Shown: piece after piece, positions 11,005 through 20,500 of the stretch
Position numbering within the stretch: the first letter of the stretch is position 1
How the letters are laid out: every line of letters starts with the position of its first letter
DNA from: Perkinsus olseni
Lineage: Eukaryota; Perkinsozoa; Perkinsida; Perkinsidae
Assembly (NCBI GenBank): GCA_013115135.1
Contig: JABANP010000407.1
Location: 1 to 49,827 of the forward strand
DNA length: 49,827 nt
Direction of reading: 5' to 3'
The notes under the pieces: generated by a model
Seen by the model: the letters and a program-made list of their open reading frames with translations, nothing else
Databases searched by the model: none
Told to the model about the DNA's origin: nothing
Position numbers and translations under genes: made by a program

Positions 11005-11451
11005 TCAGTAAGCGCAATTTCCAAGGGCGAAGGTCCTTTGAATAGAGCCGATGGAGATCTCGAGAGTCTGATTCCCGGGGGTTGGCTCATAAATTATCTT
11101 CTCCATATCGCCATCCATGATCTTGAGGACCGTCGGGCAAGACGTCCTCAACGTCTTTCTGGTTTCCTCGATGAAACTGTTGTACTCAGTCGCGGTCTGC
11201 TCGTCCGTGAGATTGAATGTGAAGGTGTTCCTCGGGCTCTCGATAACCTTGAGGTCTAACGCGGTAGCTCCCCCATGGGGACAGCCCGCATAATAGCTTA
11301 CAATAGGACCGGGGTCTTTGGGAGGCCACCCCACCATGAAGCATATACCCGAAACTGTGCTGGTGAAAATCCAATTCTCCGGAACGGCTCCGGCGATGGT
11401 CATCATCAGCGCTGCAGCGACGAGAGTCTGGACGATGGTTGAAGGATTCAT
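11005..11451 (-). CDS. Secreted 148-aa protein, unknown
   Basis: Uninterrupted ORF from ATG 11,451 to the stop at 11,005. The N terminus is a classic signal peptide: MNPSTIVQTLVAAALMM then TIAGA, with likely cleavage before VPENWIF. The mature part has four Cys (in SGICFMVG, AGCPHGG, TSCPTV and GNCAY), suggesting two disulphides, and N-glycosylation sequons (NLT, NQT). No family recognised. It lies in the unique spacer between the two duplication copies, is single-exon unlike its neighbours, and has no second copy in the window. Translation could start further upstream in the same frame, but only this ATG puts the signal peptide at the N terminus. Confidence 0.7.
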   Translation of the reverse strand: MNPSTIVQTLVAAALMMTIAGAVPENWIFTSTVSGICFMVGWPPKDPGPIVSYYAGCPHGGATALDLKVIESPRNTFTFNLTDEQTATEYNSFIEETRKTLRTSCPTVLKIMDGDMEKIIYEPTPGNQTLEISIGSIQRTFALGNCAY

Positions 11452-11526
11452 GAGATAGCTTGAGAGAAAATCCTGGCTGATCAAATCAATTGGGGTAGAA
11501 GTGTTGCGTGCATGTAGCATGAAGAC

Positions 11527-11555
11527 GTGACGTGACCCTCGCGACGTCACGTCAC
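11527..11555. repeat. Inverted repeat upstream of secreted-protein gene
   Basis: Perfect 10-bp arms GTGACGTGAC (11,527-11,536) and GTCACGTCAC (11,546-11,555) with a 9-nt loop, about 75 bp upstream of the minus-strand ATG at 11,451. It contains TGACGT cores typical of bZIP-type sites, so it could be a promoter element or simply a hairpin. Confidence 0.5.
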
Positions 11556-12030
11556 TGCCGTGTGTGACTGTTTCAGTGAGAGCGTCACATTAGATCTCCG
11601 CAATGCCGTCAACAGTGACCTGTTCAGTATCAGCTTCATCATGCCTTTCCTAACAGCTCGTTGATGATCTCAGGTGGAGATTCTCCGCCATCAGCATTAT
11701 CGGTCATCGGCTCACACAAAGACTCTTCCAATAATCGTTCAGCGAGGAAAGACTGCTTGGGGTTGCAGAACGGCAGACTATCGCTAGTCTACTGGATTCT
11801 AGGATATCCGTGAGAAACGCTGGTTCATATATTCAGTCGGTTTACCGTCTTGTCAGTGGTCAAGAGGAAGTGCTCTCTTCCAGCGTTCTTCCGTCTCTGC
11901 GTTTATTGAGTAAATAGCGAGTAGAGCTTTCCTCGTCATTGAGGACTCTGTCTCCTTTCTATGTCTCCTGATAGACACAGGTGAGGGACAGTGTCACGGC
12001 TTGTCGCTCTGAGGGCAAAGTACAAAATAC

Positions 12031-12760
12031 AAGGCACCTGACCAAAATCCGAGGCACCTGACCAAAATCCAAGGCGCTGTCCCAGGAGACAGCGCGGGGC
12101 GAGCGAAATGTGCTCCTTGTCTTTTGGCCTGTGCGCGTTTTGACAACCGTTGCGTTGCGTTGCTGGTCGTCACGCAACTACGCAGCGTCAAAAAAAAGAA
12201 AACCAAGACCTAGCAGAGTACTGACCGTAACCCCCGTGAACCAGAAACCCGACTCAGGTCGCCCTTCGGGCGACCTTCACCCCAAACCCGAAGGCCTTGC
12301 GTTATAGGTAATAGGTCACCCGAGGGTTGGAAGTGTAGTAACGGCCCTGGACACCCGAATAGAAGTAGCTCTGAACTCCAGAGTCTGGGGAAAAGGTGGT
12401 ACAATAGAGGAAACTGTGATAAAGGGGTTAAAACTGTCGCAGAAGGAAGAGAATTGTGGTGAAAAAGAGAATGTAGGAAAAAAGCCCTTCCCGGGGTTCG
12501 AACCTGGGGATCATGCGTCGAGCTCCTGTCTTTCATTGCGAACTTCTCCTCTTCCAACGCTAAGGCTGGTAGAAGTCAACCAAGACCTAGTGGAGTGCTT
12601 ACCGTAACTTCCATGAACCCAAACCCCATGAAAAGTGTTGCCCGCCCTGTAAAACGCTCACCCGCCTTGGATTTCGGTCAGATGCCTTGGATTTTGGTCA
12701 GGTGCCTTGGATTTTGGTCAGGTGCCTTGGATTTTGGTCAGGTGCCTTGGATTTTGGGAA
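12031..12760. repeat. Inverted arrays of a 20-bp repeat
   Basis: About two units of AAGGCACCTGACCAAAATCC at 12,031-12,070, and about five units of the reverse complement (GGTGCCTTGGATTTTGGTCA) at 12,661-12,760. The arms are about 590 bp apart and face each other. Inside lies a direct repeat of about 40 bp starting AACCAAGACCTAG (12,199 and 12,578). The arrangement resembles terminal repeat arrays of a small non-autonomous element, but no coding capacity or target duplication is visible. Confidence 0.7.
12484..12514 (-). other. tRNA-like T-arm / B box
   Basis: On the minus strand, CCCAGGTTCGAACCCCGGG followed a few bases later by a T-run (AAGGGCTTTTTT), i.e. B box plus possible Pol III terminator. 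Upstream on the same strand, TTAGCGTTGGAAGAGG is A-box-like. No seven-base-pair acceptor stem could be built, so I treat it as a tRNA-derived relic, not a tRNA gene. Confidence 0.45.
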
Positions 12761-12795
12761 TTGCCCTCGCTCTGAGATTTCGGAAACCAGGCGTT

Positions 12796-12940
12796 ACACT
12801 AATTCATTTTCGCACGGCGTGCGAAATTAGTGACGTGAATTAGTGTCACCATAATCGGTGTCTACGATTATGGTGACTATAGTGATACACTGGTGATGTA
12901 ATTACATCATGTAATTAGCAATTACTGATCACACTGATCA
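12796..12940. repeat. Cluster of palindromes
   Basis: ACACTAATTCA (12,796-12,806) pairs with TGAATTAGTGT (12,836-12,846). Nested between them is TTTCGCACG g CGTGCGAAA (12,808-12,826). It overlaps a second hairpin with 13-bp arms GTCACCATAATCG (12,845-12,857) and CGATTATGGTGAC (12,865-12,877). A perfect 16-bp palindrome, TGATGTAATTACATCA, follows at 12,894-12,909, then TGATCA pairs. It lies about 500 bp before the left edge of duplication copy 2. Confidence 0.85.
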
Positions 12941-13406
12941 CGCACATTCATCGGAGCTAGTCTAACTAAGCCGTACTGTCGGCGTTGGACTTTAAACTCA
13001 CTAACACGCACACACTGACCATGGAGTTCGACTTCTTATTCTCCGGTTGAGCTGGTGCGGCCTCATGAGTATCCTGAAACGAAGGTCGTCCCGGACCTTT
13101 CGCACCAGCCAGAACTGAGAGCACAGGTCTATTCTTGCGTGAGCGCGGCATTGCCTGGTCTGTATTGGAGTGCTGTGTTTCACTGAGGTAAGGTTCATAC
13201 CGCGGTACAGCGTAAAAGGAGACAACTTGTTATCGAATGTTGTATACGAATCAGTGAGCGGTGCCTTACTGAAGCAGCTTGCGTCAAAGTGGATAATATC
13301 CAACTTACTCTTGGTCTCGGATCCCCCTTGGCATTCGCCTGGCTCCGGCATTCAGATCAGAATCCGATGATAATAAATTCTCTCCCCTCACAACAAATTG
13401 CGGTCC

Positions 13407-16400
13407 ATGTTTCCGATTGCTCCGTTAAAGGAGCTGTTGTGTGACCGCCGGAGAGATCTGCTTCGTGCGATCCACGGGCGTGCTGTGAGCTCGATGTTCC
13501 GAAGTATTGTTATGTCATCCGCGTCGATTGACAAAAGGATAGGATATGTCTTCGACTCTCTCATGGAAGCGCACCGGGGTGGCATGGGCCATCCCGAACG
13601 CCCCAGCAGGATCCGATCGATTCATCAAAAACTCGGGGAAAGGGGGCTGTTGGAGAGGGTCAAGATTGTAGCGGGAAGGTGAGCTCTCGGGGTGGAGAGG
13701 CGGCGGCGAAGATTCCGGGCTTCGGGTTGATGAAGGGATGAGCGGTGCTTTTCGTGCGTTGCGGAGTCCCGCTCATCGAAGTTCAACGCCGGTTTCCAGA
13801 GAGCTAAATTCTCGCTCGGTAGGCCGGCCACTGACGAAGAGCTATTTCTGGTCCATCCGCAAGTCCATGTCGATCGAGTAATGCAATTTGGGGAAGAGGG
13901 CGTGCTGAAGTCGGCTTTGGATGGAGGGGAAGACTCCGAAGGTGAATCGCCCAACAGCCCTGTTATATCTTGCCAGCTTATATTGTATTGCTCCACACAT
14001 TACGTAGCTAGTATAAAGAGTAGTTAAAAGAACTTCTATATTAACCTTATCCCCGTGACCAGTCTCCTATCTCCATATACTATTCATTGATATTTATTTA
14101 GGATTAATTTATGATCACGATGATAGTTAGATAATCTTCATGTTTGGATTAATAGCTATTTGTTCATCATGTCTTGTCATCGGTTTTGGCGTGTTCTACT
14201 GGGACCGTGAAATTCGGTTGTATGCCACAGTGTGCATCAGCTGACTGGATTTCGATTGTCTGGACGGTGAACCCGTCAGGCCCGTACAACCCGTCGACTG
14301 AAGACGAGGGCGAAGAGAATTATGTAGTAACTGCTCGCCCTCCGAAGACTTACATCTTCCCCTTTGGAGCTGATACGTATGTATGTAAGGAAAGCCCAAT
14401 GGCTGCAAAAATATCTGCTGGTAGGATGAGGTCTTCGTTGAGGGGCGGCTGATCGAGAATTTACTAATACTGTGCGCAACGAACCGTTATGAAAATCGCA
14501 AAAAATGAGATTACTCTGCCAGTAGTACGTATTAAGATACATGACGTGGATAAGATATGTATAGCTCCTGCCTCGGGGCTACCAATTTGCTGTCTGGAAG
14601 AGCAGACTAGTCAACTACGTTGAAAGCTCCTTAGCGAGAAATGACGTTTTCATCAGTGGCATCATAAGTACAGATGCCTTTTGCTGCTGTCTGAACTATC
14701 CCGGGCAGGGGAGGGGGTCTCATGCAACTGATCTCTTACCATTGCAATGCCCGAAAGGAATCGAATCTTTAACTCAGTTGTCGTGCTACGGAATTATGTA
14801 GTGACACTCGCTTCCGTCTACTACTGCCGCTATGCAGTCTCTAAGAACAATCAGCGCTATCCATCAGGCTACCCGACGACTTCTCCCGTTTGGCTTCTCG
14901 TCATTGTGCTTAATAGGTTGTGTGCTGTCCCTTATAGAGGAGATCATGGACGAGGACTCTCCGGTCGATCGAGGCTTCGCCTGCGTCCGGCCACCCGGTC
15001 ATCATGCTACGACCTCAGAGGCGATGGGGTAAACAGCTGACGAGCCGCAGCTGGTCACAGCCGGGGTGTGTAGATTCTGTCTTTTCAACAACGTGGCCAT
15101 CGCAGCGCAGGCCCTTCGGCAGCGATACGGTCTTCAACGTGTTGCTGTTGTTGATTGGGACGTACACCACGGGAATGGCACGTGCGAAATATTCGCGGAG
15201 GATCCGACAGTGTTGGTCATCTCGGTGAGTTGTGGTAGTTCGGCGAATTGTGGTACGTGTGGATAGTGGGAAGACTTTGCTTGATGAGAAGAGCTCGTCG
15301 AGTGCGGGTTAAGATTCGCTTTGCGCCCACTCCTCCGGGCTGCTCGGGATCTCCACTCTCGGACTGTGTGGAATGCTAGAATAGGATAGCGGGCAGGAGT
15401 CCCGCTGGTCGGGAGGAGGGACGCGTTGAGTACCGGATGAACTTGGCTACCTACCTGGCTTGTGGACGCGTAACGCCTGCAGGGGGCTGCTCGCCTCTTA
15501 GTCTTACCCTCGGACTATGTGACTGTAAACGGAACGCTAAAATTGCGGAATGCGCAACTTATCGCGATGGTCTCTCAAGTAGCTTTCGTTTCAGATACAT
15601 CGTTTTGATGGTGGTTTGTATTACCCAGGAACCGGGAATTGGACCGAGATGGGGTCGGGGGACGCTGTGTGAGTGTGGGTGTCGATACTGTAAGGCTGAC
15701 GTCTCCTTTCCTTTCAGGGGCTACAACTTGAACGTTCCGATAGATGGCACTTACGGAGACGAGGAGATGCAGTTTGCTTTTGACAAATTGGTAAGGTCGC
15801 GGTGGATGAGCGTGCGTCAGTCGCAGCGTCTAGGAGCGGCATCGGATGGAGTTACTCAGGTGTTACCCGCATTGAGTTCGTTCCGACCGGAGTTTATACT
15901 GGTGTCTTGCGGATTCGACGCATGCGTCAACGACCCACTTGGTGAGCACTACGGGCGGTGCTGTGGTGGGGGATTGTGTTCTATCGAGATAATAGTACAG
16001 GAACGCTGTTCAGTGAGAACACCATTCTCAAGACATTTTTAGATCGATCTTTCTCTTCAATTGGGACGATTGAGTGTGAGAAACTTTCTCACCCTCCAAC
16101 TTTCTCAGAGAAAGTTGGCCCAGTGAGAGCTACTATCTAGTGAATAGGAGTTTTCCTATTACTGTGGGTGAAGAGTATCTACTCAGTGACTACTATTCAA
16201 TACTCTGATTGGAATGGCAAATGCGCGAATAGTTTTTACTGTCCCTTCCGCGTTTGCCTGTCAAGACTTTAGTATTTTCTAAAAGTATTGGTAGTAAAGT
16301 GGTCTATTACTATGTAGCATTACCTCTGTGAGTATAAGGCCGCCTAGGTACCTACTGTATCAGTTAGGATCTCCTGCTCTCAGGCGAGTGTGAAGTGACG

Positions 16401-16860
16401 CCGCAATGCTACGGCAGCCTCACACGTCAACTTCTAGCGAGCTTCGATGACGGTCGTCCAGCGAGAGTCGCCCTCGTTTTGGAAGGCGGATACAATCTGG
16501 ACAGCATTGCTGCTTCTGCGGAGGAATGCGTGTGAGATTTCGCGTCGCTTTAAGACCGCATTTCGGTGCTAATTTACAGGCTTCGTGAGCGAAACGAATG
16601 GATAATGAGAATAGATTGATAGAATATCAATATTGCGTGATATTGGACAATTTAGCATCCCAATCATATTCAATATCAATCGTATTTTGGTTTTCAATTT
16701 TTGAATATCTTTGCAGCGAACAGGCTGATGGCTGTCAATAAGCGGTGGTCCTCGGGGAACTGGGAGGCCCCAGTGTGTCACAATATCACATCTGCTTGTC
16801 ACCCTTAGGCGAGCATTGCTAGAGACGGGAGAGGCTGATGAAACGGAGCCGCTCGAGTAG
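13407..16860 (+). CDS. Class II histone deacetylase, copy 2
   Basis: Multi-exon HDAC. Exon 1 runs from an ATG at 13,407 (start not certain) to GT at about 13,679 and encodes the GHPERPSRI block. The next exon encodes ATDEELFLVHPQVHVDRV. Later exons give FGADTYVCKES, DRGFACVRPPGHHA with the paired active-site His, VVDWDVHHGNG (zinc Asp and His), HRFDGGLYYPGTGNW, GYNLNVPID, FILVSCGFDA (second zinc Asp) and VALVLEGGYNLDS. All blocks are in family order. Splices such as TCG|gtgag...cag|ATA keep the frame through VISIHRFDGG. The frame after the last family block stays open to a TAG at 16,858-16,860, but that C-terminal exon is less secure. The gene has single-frame exons with no disabling changes found, so it is the likely working member of the pair. 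Confidence 0.82.
16076..16117. repeat. Compound palindrome insertion in copy 2
   Basis: GTGAGAAA c TTTCTCAC (16,076-16,092) followed by a second palindrome with arms CAACTTTCTC and GAGAAAGTTG around a single A (16,097-16,117). Copy 1 has only GTGAGAATGTTGG at 2,778-2,790; the difference is about 30 nt. Lies in a deacetylase intron. Confidence 0.88.
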
Positions 16861-16979
16861 GACGTCAACCGACGCTATAGGGCCAACCAGGCCTGTGTCA
16901 GGACGGTGGAGGGAAGCAGCCCGAACAGACTCCGCAGCGTGCCTCTGGGAGAACCGAAGTCCTCGCTCATCCGAACCCT

Positions 16980-17261
16980 TCATAACCTGACTTCGTGTTT
17001 GTCGGCGTTACCTACCAATATGAACATCCCGGTCGTGCCGCTGCCCAGGAGGGTGAGTAACGAGCAGCCGTCGTGTGGAGCCTCGGGGTTGTCGTAAAAT
17101 TTCCACCCAGGAACTCTGTAGATATTCTCTGAGTTTCTCGATGCTTCATTTATAGTCGTGGGTTCGGTCCACGAGTCTCGGGAGAGAGCCGTTGCCATGA
17201 CGAGGGGGTCATACGGCGTCACTGATATCGATTGATCGTCCGAGCGCTTCGAAGAACACAT
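16980..17261 (-). CDS. Hypothetical 93-aa ORF, copy 2
   Basis: Counterpart of the minus-strand ORF at 3,637-3,918. It has the same length and start, the same VPGWKFYDNPEAPHDG block and the same C-terminal hydrophobic stretch. Staying open in both copies is mild evidence for coding, but the block is short and the substitutions do not clearly favour synonymous sites. Not a recognised family. Confidence 0.3.
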   Translation of the reverse strand: MCSSKRSDDQSISVTPYDPLVMATALSRDSWTEPTTINEASRNSENIYRVPGWKFYDNPEAPHDGCSLLTLLGSGTTGMFILVGNADKHEVRL

Positions 17262-17522
17262 GACACCCGTAGCTTTTTCTCGCTGTGTTCATTGACTTCA
17301 ATGGGTATAAATTGGAAGATCTTCGAGTGGCAGCTTCTGACGGCTCATCAACAGGGTTCTTTCGAAGTTTCTGGATTTGTCGTAAACCTATTTTCGATGC
17401 CACATCTGATGTGTGTGGTGCCGTCAGTTGGATTGCTTCCCGAATCCGCCTCGAATGCGTCTTGTCGTCCGTGACTGCAAACGATCGGACTTATGGATCT
17501 TGCCATCGACAAGTTGTCAGAG

Positions 17523-20500
17523 ATGGAATTGAGAGCTTTTGTGTTACTTCTATCAATTTTCTTCCAGGCTGCTCAGAAGAGTCCCGGCAAGCGAACGCCG
17601 AACAGAAAAAGACGTAGCTCGTCTTTCAAGCTGATCGACAGCCCACCCACAACTCCCGGTAGGAGAGGAGCTTAGCGGAGCGAAGCTTCCTTCGTTTTGC
17701 AATTCCCGAAACGTTTCTGAGCATGCTTTGTGCAGAATTCACCTATGCGTTGCGTTTTAATAAGGAGAGCTGTCAAGACGCGCTCCGCCGCATCGCATCA
17801 GTCAACTGGGAGTGTTGGGTGAGACTGTGGTGTAAATTAGCCCGAGACCCGAAGACCAGCAGACATCGCCAGGATGTCCAACACACTTCGGGCCAGCGGC
17901 CAATACAACACCGCAGTCACATTGCCTGGCACGCAAGCACACAGGCAATGTCTCCCAGATAACTAACCAAGGGTAAAAGAAAAATTTCCTCGGAACCGGC
18001 CCGGAAGACCTTCTCACGCCGGGTTCCGCTCCTTACAACCACGAACGCAACATATCGTTGCTACCACTTTGGTCGATTACGGGGGCGCGCGAATAGCTCA
18101 GCACAATGATGCTTGCTACGCTTGCTTGAACTTGCTCCAGGCAAAGCCCGGACCTTCACTCAAGACGCGCTCCGCCGCATCGCATCAGTCAACTGGGAGT
18201 GTTGGGTGAGACTGTGGTGTAAATTAGCCCGAGACCCGAAGACCAGCAGACATCGCCAGGATGTCCAACACACTTCGGGCCAGCGGCCAATACAACACCG
18301 CAGTCACATTGCCTGGCACGCAAGCACACAGGCAATGTCTCCCAGCACTCACCCAACAATCCACACGTGACTGTCCCCCTGGAGCACTACCCGGGATCGC
18401 CAACCCGACAAACCCTACCGTTAAACCACCCGGTGGTACCCACCGCAAGGCCAGCAACTGAGGCCACAACAACACTACTAGTGCTACACTGCTCCTGCGC
18501 TCAGGACACCGTTCAAGCAAGCGGAGGTCTAAGGATGTGTCAGAGAGCAAGCACAACACCCAAGTATTGCAAACACTATACTCCGCACAGAAGCATCACA
18601 TGATGCGATGTGAGTCACATCCAAAGACACAAAAGCCCATCACTCCGCACACGAAGCATCGGTGGTCCTCAGAAACGGGAAGCACAACACCATGATCGCA
18701 CCAGCAAATTACGCAGGCGAGCCAAGAATTTCTGCAGCATGTCCTCTGCACTGCCGCTGTATCTCAGGAAGTCCATACTCCTCCCAAGTTCGTGACCTCC
18801 AGTTGCCCGCAACCCGAACCTGCTCCGCCGGAACATTGTTAGCCAGCAGAGCGCAAGCACCCGAACGCCTCATGCTATGGCCGGTAATGTTAGGAATATC
18901 CCAAGACAAAACCTTCGAAGGAAACTCGGCAGATAAGAAGGCTCGCAGCTCCTTCCCGAAAGTGGCGCTCTTTAACGAAGGAAAGATACACTCATCCCCA
19001 CCCTCGACGCGTGTTCGACAAGCACTGACCAAGTAATGAGCTATGCACCACGTCCTTCTACAAAACATAAGGTCTGCTGCCCTCGCGAGAAGCAGTCTTG
19101 GTATCGTGGAAGATTACAGAGACCAGCAACCCCTCAGAGCTCGACTCCCAAGAAATGTCCGCACGAATGAGGCCGGGCAACTGGTCGAAGCGGAGCATAA
19201 AGATCGACGCCACCAACACGGCAGAACGAAGCTGATCACGCAAAACCACCGGGAGTGAGCTGCATGTCCGCGAGAGATTGAAGGCATTCCTGACATAAAG
19301 GCGCGGCCTGCTTCTTCGGCTGGTCCTTATCCAAGAGGATACGATCAGCACTAGCCAGAGCTCGAGAAATCAGAGCCTCCCCCTTCTGGTGGGATGCTCT
19401 TGCCAGTTCGAACCACACCCATCGTTCGCACCGCCGAAGTATACTCCCGTACTGTGCCAGAAGTGATCTACCGGCTCCCAGGGAGCCCCCTGTCAGCCCA
19501 CGAATAAAAAGAGACTAATCGCTCGGGAGTGACCGGGTTCGAAGGAGATATAGTACCAAACCCCATCTCGTAAAAACGCAGAGGTGTCTGATAAGAGGCC
19601 ATAGTCCTGGGTTTAAGAGAGTACTCCAGGAGACGGGAGTTGGCTCTCGCTCGATCCTCCGGAGTCGCCGCCGTCTCTGCCGCATAAACTCGAGCAAATG
19701 AGAAGGAAGTTGAGACTTCTTGGGCATCAAATACAGAGGAGCCTGTGCAAGACCCACAATCCCATTCAATCGAGTTCCTCCCCGCCAACCCAAGCAGTAC
19801 TACGTCAGAAGCAGCATAGCAGATGATGATAATACTACGAGCCGCCGTCAGGACAATGTAACAGGTTCCTGACAGGTGCGTCCAGCCTGACGGGGCACTA
19901 GCAAGAACCGACGCACGGGCAGATCTGCTAATCACATCAGCAGTAACATTGCGAATCCCGGCAATAGGGGGGGGGGAATCTCGCAGGGCTAGAAACCGAT
20001 GCTCTAACGGATGCGGCTGCAGAGTTCTGAACGCAGAAGTCACATCGAATTCGGCCAGAGCCGATCCCGGACCCACTTCGCGCAGTAACAGACGTATCTG
20101 GGGAAGGCCCGGGTACAACGTAGTCGTCAGCATGCGTGACGCATGGTTGACCCCCGACGTCCTGTAGTTACTGATGATACGAATCTTGCTGTGAGCAGCG
20201 TCTTTCCAGATGACGTTGGCCTTACTTATCCCCAGCCCCCCAATCTCCCGAAAAGTCGATCTGTTCATGGATATCATCTTCCCGGTCTCAAGCTCACGCT
20301 TGATCTGCTCATCGAGTAGTCTAGCCATGGCGCTGTCATCGACCTGCGGACGGGGGGGAAGATCACTAACGGACAGGCCTGTCCACCGTATGACCTCAGG
20401 CTCCCATGGGCGAAGAGGTTGTTCACGGTAGGCTGGCCATGTCCGCAGGTCCTCGGGAATGGGGAGGCTGAGCCCCAGCGGCATGCCACTCATCGCCACC

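Larger units (their letters stand above)
11452..13309. other. Repeat- and hairpin-rich spacer
   Basis: No supported gene. It contains an inverted repeat GTGACGTGAC/GTCACGTCAC at 11,527-11,555, inverted 20-bp arrays at 12,031-12,070 and 12,661-12,760, a direct repeat AACCAAGACCTAG at 12,199 and 12,578, a T-arm-like sequence near 12,490, and a hairpin cluster at 12,796-12,940. Confidence 0.6.
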
